Positions 14,454 to 20,904 of a stretch of 30,928 nucleotides of DNA are shown one piece after another. The translations under genes and the position numbers were made by a program. This stretch comes from CAYRVF01 sp964427535 (GTDB taxonomy: Bacteria; Chloroflexota; Ktedonobacteria; Ktedonobacterales; JADMIN01): assembly GCA_964427535.1 (NCBI GenBank), contig CAYRVF010000060.1, positions 1 through 30,928 on the forward strand, given 5' to 3'. The notes under the pieces are model-generated. The model made no database searches, was not told the DNA's origin, and worked only from the letters and a program-made list of their open reading frames with translations. Position 1 is the stretch's first letter. Each line of letters opens with the position of its first letter.

Positions 14454-14783
14454 ATGTCGTCCGAAACTGACAGCGAAGAGATGAAGCGCGAGCTGCAGGC
14501 CACCCTGACTGCCCGGCGCGAGCTCGGCACCAGCTATGACGATCAATTCATCGAACGCCTGGTTCGGCAGCTTACAACGCAAGTACGGCGCGAAGTCGAG
14601 GCAGCCCCGAAGCCGCGACCGGCCGGTATGTCGGCCGAGAACCGCACCGGCATCGCGATCTGCTCGCTGATCTTCGGCATCCCGCTCGTCGCCATCGCGG
14701 GTGGCGTCGCCGGACCGTTCGGGCTGCTAATCGCCTTCGCGGCGATCGTGCTGATCAACGTCGCCGCTGGGCGCTCTTGGTAG
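14454..14783 (+). CDS. Small membrane protein with soluble N-terminal helix
   Basis: This 109-residue protein has a charged N-terminal half (KRELQATLTARRELGTSYDD, then QFIERLVRQL, a helical pattern common in short actinobacterial and chloroflexal membrane proteins) and two closely spaced hydrophobic helices at about 62-103, which end shortly before the C-terminus. No enzymatic motif is visible. The ATG is preceded by GGAGAGGAA. The gene stands alone between larE and a convergent gene that ends 14 bases after it. Function unknown. Confidence 0.75.
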   Translation: MSSETDSEEMKRELQATLTARRELGTSYDDQFIERLVRQLTTQVRREVEAAPKPRPAGMSAENRTGIAICSLIFGIPLVAIAGGVAGPFGLLIAFAAIVLINVAAGRSW

Positions 14784-14796
14784 CGGCTCAGGATGG

Positions 14797-15507
14797 TCAC
14801 GCTGGACAGGCGAGTGGCGTCGTGCTCGCGGGCGTGAATGACGCCAAGATGCTGTCGATGATCGTCTGGTCGGCCTGAATCTCGGCCTGGGGCAGAGGCG
14901 TTGGTGTCGGCGGTATGTGGGTCATCGCCGGCGTTGAGTGGATCGGCTCCTTCACGCCTGGAATGCTGTACGCGATCTGAAAGTGCCCGTTCGTCGTGTC
15001 GAAGATTGCCGTCACCCCGTCACCGAGCGTGGTGGCCGGAATGCCGTGAAATTGGGTCGCTGGCAGCCCGCCGCTCCCCTGGCAATACCACTGGTGGTCG
15101 AAGTCGGTCGTGATCGGCAGCGCATAGACGAAGAACGCAGCGCTCGCGTCGCCGAGCGTAGGATCGCTGAAGCGGTCGTGGATGCTGGTGACGGTGGCGC
15201 TGCCGGTCCGGTCGCCGTACGTCGCGGTGCCGGTTTCGTGTGAGGCGGTCCAATTTGCGGGGATGCGGACGCTGAAGAGCCCACTGGGGTCGGCGTACGT
15301 CTCCCACGCGACCGTCGGCGTGGGCGGCGCGCTGCCGAGCGTGAAGTTGCCGGTCTGGATGAAGGTCTGCCACGGCTCCGGCAGCCAGCCAAAGAGCGCC
15401 GCGAACAGCCCAAGCACGACGAGCACGGCGCAGGATGCGGCGACGCCTGCCAGACGCCCACGAAGGCGCCGTGACTGGTGCGCCCTCGTCTCTCGCGCGT
15501 CCATCAT
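14797..15507 (-). CDS. Membrane-anchored extracytoplasmic protein (PsbP-like domain)
   Basis: This 236-residue protein has a basic N-terminus and one hydrophobic helix at about 21-42 without a lipobox cysteine, so it is probably anchored in the membrane with the rest outside. The outer part opens with TYADPSGLFSVRIPANW, the pattern of PsbP/MOG1-like beta domains found in many small secreted proteins, and continues with segments rich in Thr, Ser and Pro near the end (IPPTPTPLPQ). Two adjacent ATG codons at 15507 and 15504 are possible; GAGGG is six bases from the first. Convergent with the small membrane protein gene. Role unknown; binding of a small ligand or cell-envelope partner is a guess. 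Confidence 0.75.
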   Translation of the reverse strand: MMDARETRAHQSRRLRGRLAGVAASCAVLVVLGLFAALFGWLPEPWQTFIQTGNFTLGSAPPTPTVAWETYADPSGLFSVRIPANWTASHETGTATYGDRTGSATVTSIHDRFSDPTLGDASAAFFVYALPITTDFDHQWYCQGSGGLPATQFHGIPATTLGDGVTAIFDTTNGHFQIAYSIPGVKEPIHSTPAMTHIPPTPTPLPQAEIQADQTIIDSILASFTPASTTPLACPA

Positions 15508-15583
15508 CTCTCGCCCTCTCTCCGACTCTCGACGCTCCGGTCACCCGCACGGACACGTACTTCGCCGCCCCGCCGTTTTGTAG

Positions 15584-15603
15584 GGGCGAAGCATGCTTCG
15601 CCC
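15584..15603. repeat. Perfect 20-bp palindrome (REP-like)
   Basis: GGGCGAAGCATGCTTCGCCC is fully self-complementary and lies in the 234-base gap between two leftward genes. It is preceded by TTTTGTAG. Sequences of this GTAGGGGCGAA type are common interspersed palindromes in high-GC environmental genomes. It could also act as a bidirectional terminator for the CapA gene, which ends at 15742. Confidence 0.7.
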
Positions 15604-15741
15604 GCTTCCGCGCCCCAGACACCTATTGCCCGTCCACTGTATACGACGCCCGCTTGAGACTTGTTGTTCCCCTGCTTTCGCCCGAACTTACAGGCGGACG
15701 CAGCGCGGCGCAGCAAAGCGGCCAGAGTCGCTGATATCCTT

Positions 15742-17538
15742 TTACGGCTCGTACTCCGGGCCATTCTGGCCGCTGGCGAGCAGATCGGTGCCCGTCCACA
15801 TGCGGTCGAAGGTGTCGCGCGCGGCGGAGAGCGGCAGGATGTTTGGCTGACAGCGGTCGCGGATGGTGTAGGGTACGAAGCGGATGCCGGCGAGCTGCGT
15901 GCCGCGCCAGTAGAGGTGCAGCATCAGTCCCTCCTGCGTGGGTACGGACCAGTCCTGGTCGAAGATGAAGTTGCCCAGGCAGTAGATGATGAGCTTGCCC
16001 TTGTATGACTCGATGCCCTGCACCCAGTGGGGATGTGAGCCGAGCACCATATCGGCGCCCGCGTCAATCGCGGCATGCGCCGCTTGCTGCTGGGTCGTCG
16101 TGGGGTCTTTCGTATATTCAATGCCCCAGTGGAAGTAGGGGATGACGAGGTCCGCCTGGCTGCGCGCGCTCGCGATGTCCTGCGGCAGCGTGGTGAGATC
16201 GACCGGCGTTACACCCGCGCCGCCGTCGCTGGCGTAGGGTCCGCCGGGGGCGATCTCGTTGTAGCCGAGCAGCGCCACCCGCGTCCCCTTGACGGTCTGG
16301 ATGACCGGCTGGCGCCCTTCCGCCAAGTTCTTCCCGCCGCCACAGTGCGTGATGCTGTTCGCGTCGAGCGTCTGCAGCATGTCGAGGAAACTCTCTGCGC
16401 CGCCGTTATCCGCGTGGTTATTGGCAACTGTCACGGTCTGGATGCCCGCATAGGTCAGGCCCTCCACCGCGCGCTTCTTCGTGATGAAAGTGAATGTCGC
16501 CGGATCGGTGGGAATCGGCACGAGGTCGGTGATGGTGCATTCCAGGTTGGCGACACGCCAATCCGCCGTGAGAAACTCGTCGCGCACGGCCTTGTAGGGA
16601 TAGGTGTAGTCGTTGTACGCGACCATCTTGTTGTTGACGCCGCGTCCCAGGATGATGTCGCCTGCGACCACCATGTCGAACGTGGGCGTTGCGCTGGCGA
16701 GCAGCGAGGCCAGCGGCGCCGTGAGCTTCGCGGGGGAGAGCCCCTGCGCCACGAGCGCCCGCGAGACGCCGATGCGGAGCGGTACGGTTCCGAGCGGCGA
16801 CTGTGCGACGTTCCCCCGGCCCTGCGCGGCATAGATGCCGTCGACCCCGAGATTGCGCACCGTCCAGTCCGCCAGCTCGACGGGCACCACGGCGATGCTT
16901 CCCGGTTGCTGCCGCAGCGCCGTGAGCATATCGGTCGTGTTGGCGACCCGTTGCGCGCCGGCCGCGAGCGACCACCCCGCAGGGAGCGACATGCCGTCCA
17001 GCGCGACGGGATGGACCGGGATGCTGTACCCGGCTCCGACGGCGTTCCAGTCCGGAATCGACCCGGCGAGCAGTCCGCGTGCCTGATCAGCCGTCACAGT
17101 GTCGACGGGCACGCGCAGGTGGGTGAGCGCGGCGAGCGGGCTGGCACCCACGGACGTCGCCACATAGCCTGGCGGCAGCGCGCCGAAGGTGAGCACGAGA
17201 TCGGCTGTCTGCGCGGGCACCGCGGTCACGCCAGCGAGGCCCGCCTGCCCGCTCAAGCGAGACGCCGCCTGCGTGGCAATCGCGGCGGGTACGCTGGCAT
17301 CGACGAAGAGCGTGGCCTGCCGCTTCAGGGCGAACGGGGTTGGTGTGCGGCGGGGTGGGGCAACGGACGACGCGGCGCGGGCGCATCCGGCAAGGATGGC
17401 TGCCGCCGCGACGAGGAAGTGCCGCCGCGAGAGCAGCAGCGCTCTGCGAGAAGGCCGCTCCAGTGTAGCGGCGGGTACACGCGCGATACCGGGGACATCG
17501 GACGCTGCTGAGTCAGACGCATCGGATGGACGGCGCAT
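15742..17538 (-). CDS. CapA-family metallophosphatase-like lipoprotein with N-terminal binding-protein-like domain
   Basis: This is a 598-residue exported protein. The N-terminus has a twin-arginine-like SRRHFL (37-42), a hydrophobic stretch and a lipobox cysteine at 52 (ILAGC), so export and lipid anchoring are likely. Residues of about 70-280 look like a truncated PstS/type 2 periplasmic binding domain (TADQARGLLAGSIPDWNAVG). From about 286 the CapA (poly-gamma-glutamate synthesis, PGA_cap) domain shows GDIILGRGVNNKM, NLECTIT, VANNHADNGG, HWGIEY, and GSHPHWVQGIE with YCLGNFIFDQDW, the metal-ligand positions of calcineurin-like hydrolases. GGAGGGAG precedes the ATG at 17538. CapA-type proteins act at the cell surface on polyglutamate or other envelope polymers; the substrate here is unknown. 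Confidence 0.88.
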   Translation of the reverse strand: MRRPSDASDSAASDVPGIARVPAATLERPSRRALLLSRRHFLVAAAAILAGCARAASSVAPPRRTPTPFALKRQATLFVDASVPAAIATQAASRLSGQAGLAGVTAVPAQTADLVLTFGALPPGYVATSVGASPLAALTHLRVPVDTVTADQARGLLAGSIPDWNAVGAGYSIPVHPVALDGMSLPAGWSLAAGAQRVANTTDMLTALRQQPGSIAVVPVELADWTVRNLGVDGIYAAQGRGNVAQSPLGTVPLRIGVSRALVAQGLSPAKLTAPLASLLASATPTFDMVVAGDIILGRGVNNKMVAYNDYTYPYKAVRDEFLTADWRVANLECTITDLVPIPTDPATFTFITKKRAVEGLTYAGIQTVTVANNHADNGGAESFLDMLQTLDANSITHCGGGKNLAEGRQPVIQTVKGTRVALLGYNEIAPGGPYASDGGAGVTPVDLTTLPQDIASARSQADLVIPYFHWGIEYTKDPTTTQQQAAHAAIDAGADMVLGSHPHWVQGIESYKGKLIIYCLGNFIFDQDWSVPTQEGLMLHLYWRGTQLAGIRFVPYTIRDRCQPNILPLSAARDTFDRMWTGTDLLASGQNGPEYEP

Positions 17539-17648
17539 CGTGCTCCCTCCAGTTCATCCTTACGCGATTGAGCGGGCGTACGGTATGGGAGATAGAGCAC
17601 AGTGTACCACCGGCGCATACCAAGGGGAATGGCAGAGCTGGTCTGTTG

Positions 17649-18203
17649 TTACTGTTCGGGCGTCTGCTCGCGCTCAATGGCCTGCAATAGCTCGTTGCGG
17701 GTGGGGATGTGCGCATCGAGCTTTGCCTGGAGGCCCGCACGCATCTCTTGAAGGCCCGCGAGCTTTTCGTCAATGAGCCGGAGCTGGAGCAGCAATAGCT
17801 CGTCTGAGCGATCGAGCTGTGCCAGTCGCGAATGGGGGTCGGTGTCCTGCTTCCATGCCTCGCGGATCTGCGCCCGCTCTTCCTCGCTGCGGGCGATCTC
17901 GCGGATCTCGGACAGGGAGAAGCCCAGCAGATCCTTCAGCCGCTTGATGCGCTCAAGTTGCTGAATATCTGTCTCGCTATAGAGCCGGTAACCGCCTTCC
18001 GTGCGAGTCGGCGGCGCGAGCAGGCCGATTTCCTCGTAGTAGCGCAGTGTGCGCTTCGTCAAGCCGGTGCGCACGGCCACCTGCTCGATGCGGACGAAGT
18101 CCTCTCCTGCCACCGTTCGTGCGGAAGCCGGAACAGGCATGTCACTCGCCGCGGTTTTGCGCGTGTCGTGTCCTACCGAGCGTAGGGTATCTTCAGTCAT
18201 CAT
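17649..18203 (-). CDS. MerR-family transcriptional regulator
   Basis: This 184-residue protein has an unusual N-terminal extension of about 34 residues, then a MerR winged helix (VRIEQVAVRTGLTKRTLRYY, followed by GGYRLYSETDIQQLERIKRL and LGFSLSEIREI), and then a long helix for dimer coiled-coil contact (LRLIDEKLAGLQEMRAGLQA). There are no metal-binding cysteines, so a metal sensor of the MerR/CueR kind is unlikely. The start at 18203 has GGAGG nine bases upstream; a second ATG follows directly. It is divergent from the roadblock gene, and the likely operator overlaps its own promoter. Inducer and targets are unknown, though the divergent neighbour is a natural candidate target. Confidence 0.88.
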   Translation of the reverse strand: MMTEDTLRSVGHDTRKTAASDMPVPASARTVAGEDFVRIEQVAVRTGLTKRTLRYYEEIGLLAPPTRTEGGYRLYSETDIQQLERIKRLKDLLGFSLSEIREIARSEEERAQIREAWKQDTDPHSRLAQLDRSDELLLLQLRLIDEKLAGLQEMRAGLQAKLDAHIPTRNELLQAIEREQTPEQ

Positions 18204-18316
18204 CGTTCGCGACCTCCGCGGCCTCATTGCCTGCGGGACTCCGCAACTGGAGCGCGCCCGCCACTAACGCATGTCGACGCGCATCCATGCGTTTAGAATA
18301 TCTGGTTCTCGCTCTG

Positions 18317-18345
18317 ATGGTATCGTAGATTACCGTAAACGTCAA
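18317..18345 (-). promoter_or_regulatory. Candidate MerR-gene promoter with GGTA-N8-TACC dyad
   Basis: On the minus strand TTGACG (18340-18345) is 17 bases from TACCAT (18317-18322). GGTA (18319-18322) and TACC (18331-18334) form a small dyad over the -10 and spacer, the usual location of MerR operators. It is short, so support is modest. Confidence 0.4.
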
Positions 18346-18347
18346 TG

Positions 18348-18375
18348 TTGCGTCAGCACCGCTGTACGCTATACT
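18348..18375 (+). promoter_or_regulatory. Promoter of the roadblock gene
   Basis: TTGCGT (18348-18353) is 16 bases from TATACT (18370-18375), directed away from the MerR promoter and only a few bases from it, so one bound regulator could affect both. Confidence 0.5.
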
Positions 18376-18432
18376 ACGACCGGCGCCGGAGAGACACAAT
18401 GGGAAGCCAGCGGTCAGGGCAGAGGAGGATGT

Positions 18433-18798
18433 ATGCCGAGCGTTCGTGACTATCTCACGCGATTTCTGACGGTGCCGGGGGTGCGCTCGGTGGTGCTCGT
18501 GGGACGGGACGGCTTGCCAATCGAGAGCGCGGGCCAGGGCGATGCGGTGTTCGCCGAGACGCTCGGGGCGCTCGCCGCCAGTGTGCTGGGAACGGCGGAG
18601 ACACTCGGACAGGAAACGAGCAGCGGCGCCACACTCGACGTCGCGTTGCGGTATGAGACCGCCAGTGTGGAGGTCTATCCGCTCGGTTCGTACGCGGCGC
18701 TCGCGACGCTGGCCGACCTCTCCACGCAGCCCGCCGATATCTGGCGCGTGCTCAACGCGGTGCGCGACGACCTGCTGCGTGCGCTAGACGCGGAATAA
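18433..18798 (+). CDS. Roadblock/LC7-domain protein
   Basis: This 121-residue alpha/beta protein has the roadblock/LC7 pattern: an N-terminal helix, then the hydrophobic strand VRSVVLVGRDGLPIESAG, a helix AETLGALAASVLGTAETLGQ, strands ending in LRYETASVEVYPLG, and a final helix with IWRVLNAVRDDLLRAL. Bacterial members bind and regulate small Ras-like GTPases of the MglA type or act as scaffolds. No GTPase or sensor kinase lies next to it, so the partner is elsewhere. The ATG at 18433 is backed by GAGGAGG. The divergent MerR regulator may control it. Confidence 0.85.
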   Translation: MPSVRDYLTRFLTVPGVRSVVLVGRDGLPIESAGQGDAVFAETLGALAASVLGTAETLGQETSSGATLDVALRYETASVEVYPLGSYAALATLADLSTQPADIWRVLNAVRDDLLRALDAE

Positions 18799-18803
18799 GA
18801 TAG

Positions 18804-19000
18804 CCGGACTGGCACGAAGCCGTGCCCGGATCTGGCAGTCGGAGGCCCCACTCAAATACACACGGACCCCTTTCCGCGTCCAAGCTGGAGTGTGTGCCTC
18901 CGCCTCAGCGGAGGGCGACGAGCGACGTCGCGAAGCACCAACACGGCGCGGAAAGGGGCCCGGTGAGAACCTACGGAACCGGGCTGGGATGTCCCCAGTC
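18804..19000. other. Hairpin-rich noncoding block between convergent genes (candidate structured RNA)
   Basis: At least six perfect stems lie in about 200 bases: GGCACG/CGTGCC (18811-18826); a 12-bp stem CCCCTTTCCGCG/CGCGGAAAGGGG (18867-18878 with 18947-18958) that encloses CCTCCGC/GCGGAGG (18897-18914) and GCGACG/CGTCGC (18915-18931); GCCCGGT/ACCGGGC (18958-18984); and CTGGG/CCCAG near 18984-18998. GACTGG (18807-18812) can also pair with CCAGTC (18995-19000), closing the ends. No reading frame or T-run terminator is present. A stable noncoding RNA or paired terminators are both possible; strand is undecided and no known family was recognised. Confidence 0.45.
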
Positions 19001-19038
19001 GCGGCTCCCATCATTCTGTCTCTAGGTTGCGGACGGAA

Positions 19039-19581
19039 CTACCAGCGATCGGAGCGGGAGCGGTTGTATCCGCCGGTGTCGTCACCTTGGTCGCCATAGT
19101 AATTGTCACGCGAGGGGCGGTCGTTGTAGCCCCGGCGGCCACCATTGCCACCGTTGCCATAGTCGCGGCGCGGACGGTCGCTGCCGCCACCGCCGTAGCT
19201 GCCACCACTGCCGTAGTTGCCGCCACCACCGTAGCCGCCGCCGCCATAACCACCACCGCCACCGCCGTATCCGCCGCCACCGTAGCCGCCGCCGTAGCCG
19301 CCACCACCGGAGCGGTAGCCACCACCACGCTCAGCACGCGGCTGCGCCTCGTTCACACGAATCGTCCGGTTGCCAAACATCGTTCCATTGAGGGCTGCGA
19401 TGGCGTTCTGCGCATCGCTCTCGTTTGCCATCTCGACGAATCCGAAGCCCTTGCTGCGGCCCGTATCGCGATCCATCACGACGGTCGCCTCATTCACTTC
19501 TCCGAACGCGCCGAACAGCTCTGTCAATTGCTGTTGGTCTGCGCTGTAGGGCAGATTCCCTACATAGATGCGGGTAGCCAC
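19039..19581 (-). CDS. Glycine-rich RRM RNA-binding protein
   Basis: This 180-residue protein has one RNA recognition motif and a long glycine-rich tail, like the cyanobacterial Rbp and plant GRP cold-response proteins. RNP2 is IYVGNL (5-10) and RNP1 is KGFGFVEM (44-51). Residues 86-133 consist almost wholly of Gly/Tyr (GGGYGGG units), and the end is basic and Asp/Arg-rich. The family binds single-stranded RNA and is often induced by cold. The GTG at 19581 is chosen because AAGGAG is six bases upstream and the RRM begins there; residues before it (from a non-ATG start at 19629) are not RRM-like. The promoter lies about 190 bases upstream, giving a long leader. Confidence 0.92.
   Translation of the reverse strand: MATRIYVGNLPYSADQQQLTELFGAFGEVNEATVVMDRDTGRSKGFGFVEMANESDAQNAIAALNGTMFGNRTIRVNEAQPRAERGGGYRSGGGGYGGGYGGGGYGGGGGGYGGGGYGGGGNYGSGGSYGGGGSDRPRRDYGNGGNGGRRGYNDRPSRDNYYGDQGDDTGGYNRSRSDRW
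19183..19326 (-). repeat. Low-complexity Gly/Tyr-coding repeat inside the RRM gene
   Basis: This 144-base stretch encodes residues 86-133 of the RRM protein, almost only glycine with tyrosine every few residues. The DNA consists of near-repeats of GGT/GGC triplets, prone to length variation by slippage. It is coding, not a mobile repeat. Confidence 0.8.
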
Positions 19582-19658
19582 AATGGCTCCTTTTCCACAC
19601 TTCTGCCTCGGCCTGGGGAAGGCCAGCAATCACTTCTCACGCTACAAACTCATTCACA

Positions 19659-19670
19659 CCGATATATCGG
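19659..19670. other. Perfect 12-bp palindrome in the RRM gene leader
   Basis: CCGATATATCGG is self-complementary and falls inside the predicted 5' leader of the RRM mRNA. A second small hairpin, GGCCT/AGGCC (19610-19624), lies close to the ribosome site. The 411-base gap 19582-19992 holds these, the RRM promoter and the palindrome at 19841-19857; nothing else is recognised in it. Confidence 0.4.
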
Positions 19671-19771
19671 CGCCGCTCGAAAGTCGCTCACGAGCCACAA
19701 CCCGCTTAGCTATCCATCCCCACCGCACGATTCGCGAAGAGGCGCATTCGAGATGTACCAATACGCTTGTA

Positions 19772-19802
19772 AGTGTATCACGTAGAGGCGCCCCTTGTGC
19801 AA
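19772..19802 (-). promoter_or_regulatory. Promoter of the RRM gene
   Basis: On the minus strand TTGCAC (19797-19802) is followed by TACACT (19772-19777) with TG one base before the -10, an extended -10 that tolerates the 19-base spacing. The leader would be about 185 bases. Confidence 0.5.
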
Positions 19803-19840
19803 GAGAGGCGCCGCGTTCAGAGAGACAAGACAGGTGCTAA

Positions 19841-19857
19841 TGCGATATATTATCGCA
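19841..19857. promoter_or_regulatory. Operator-like inverted repeat between the RRM gene and the ureohydrolase gene
   Basis: TGCGATA (19841-19847) and TATCGCA (19851-19857) form a perfect 7-3-7 inverted repeat. It lies about 40 bases upstream of the RRM promoter and 135 bases before the agmatinase start, so either gene could be its target. Confidence 0.45.
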
Positions 19858-19992
19858 CACGTTCGCCGGTGCTGCCCATCGGTGGCATATACTGATCTGG
19901 TTTGTCTCGCGCGGCGTGGCCGTGTCTGACGTCGCGCTGGTCGCCTGTGAAGTCGCGACGCTCTCCAAGAATACGCAAAAGGGTCAGTACTT

Positions 19993-20904
19993 ATGAACGA
20001 GCTTGAGAGTCTGTCTGACGTGTTGCTGCCGAGTCGCGGATTCATGCATCTCGACGACGAGCAGTCGCGATTCGACAGCGCGCGCGTTGTCGTCGTGCCT
20101 GTCCCGTTCGACGGCACGACCTGCTATCGCCCCGGCACGCGGGAGGGGCCGCAGGCGATCATCGACGCCTCGCGCAACCTGGAGCTCTACGACGTGGAGC
20201 TGCGCCGCTCGCCCTGCGACGTGGGCATCCACACGCTGCGTGCGGTCGAGCCGGTGATGGGCAACGCGGCCGGCATGGTGGACCGCACGGAACAGGTCAC
20301 AGGTGCCCTGCTCGATCGGAGCAAGTTCGTGGTGACGCTCGGCGGCGATCACCTCACCTCGATCGGCGTCGTGCGGGCGTTCGCGAAGCGGTACCCCTCG
20401 ATGAGCGTGCTGCAAATCGACGCGCACGCCGACCTACGCGAGGAGTATGAAGGCACGCCACTCAGCAGCGCGACTATCATGCGCCGTGTGCTGGATGTCT
20501 GCCCGCGCACGGCTCAGGTGGGGCTACGCAGCTTCAGCGAGCCCGAGGCGCGTCTGATCGAGGACCGTGCACTCCCCATCTGGCTGGCCAGCGAGATCGC
20601 CACGCAGCGGCGCAACGGCTCGCGAGCGTGGATCGACCAGGTCGTCGACACGCTGACCGACGACGTGTACGTCACGATCGATATCGACGCCCTCGATCCG
20701 TCGCTGGTGTCGGGCACCGGCACGCCAGAACCCGGCGGCATGGACTGGTATGAGGTGATCGATTTGCTCACGGCGCTGACCGCGCGCCGCCGGGTGGTCG
20801 GATTCGACGTGGTCGAGTTGTCGCCGCTCGTCGAGGGACATGTCAGTCCGGTCGTCGCGGCGAAGCTCGCCTATAAGCTCATCGGCCTCGCCGTTTCCGC
20901 GTAG
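19993..20904 (+). CDS. speB: Agmatinase-like ureohydrolase (SpeB family)
   Basis: This 303-residue binuclear manganese enzyme of the arginase/agmatinase family would hydrolyse agmatine to putrescine and urea. Metal ligands are in place: His120 in LGGDH, Asp143, His145 and Asp147 in IDAHADLRE, and Asp230 and Asp232 in TIDIDALDPS. GTGTPEPGG (241-249) and the C-terminal DVVELSPLVEG also fit. Unusually, the segment after the DAHAD motif reads GTPLSSATIMRRV, with Ser159 where Bacillus SpeB and related agmatinases have His (LSHST/YSHAC), the residue that corresponds to the catalytic His of arginase. Activity or substrate may therefore differ. The start at 19993 has AAAGGG ten bases upstream. The gene end overlaps the convergent membrane-protein gene by 26 bases. 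Confidence 0.87.
   Translation: MNELESLSDVLLPSRGFMHLDDEQSRFDSARVVVVPVPFDGTTCYRPGTREGPQAIIDASRNLELYDVELRRSPCDVGIHTLRAVEPVMGNAAGMVDRTEQVTGALLDRSKFVVTLGGDHLTSIGVVRAFAKRYPSMSVLQIDAHADLREEYEGTPLSSATIMRRVLDVCPRTAQVGLRSFSEPEARLIEDRALPIWLASEIATQRRNGSRAWIDQVVDTLTDDVYVTIDIDALDPSLVSGTGTPEPGGMDWYEVIDLLTALTARRRVVGFDVVELSPLVEGHVSPVVAAKLAYKLIGLAVSA

Noticed and set aside
16075..17511. Long plus-strand open frame opposite the CapA gene
   Set aside because: It mirrors the CapA coding strand, is Arg-rich without protein-like patterns and lacks a ribosome site; typical antisense shadow of a high-GC gene.
18950..19000. Possible cobalamin riboswitch (GGTGAGAACC followed by CGGAACCGGG)
   Set aside because: The conserved B12 box (GCCACTG) is absent, and no gene is placed downstream in the needed orientation.
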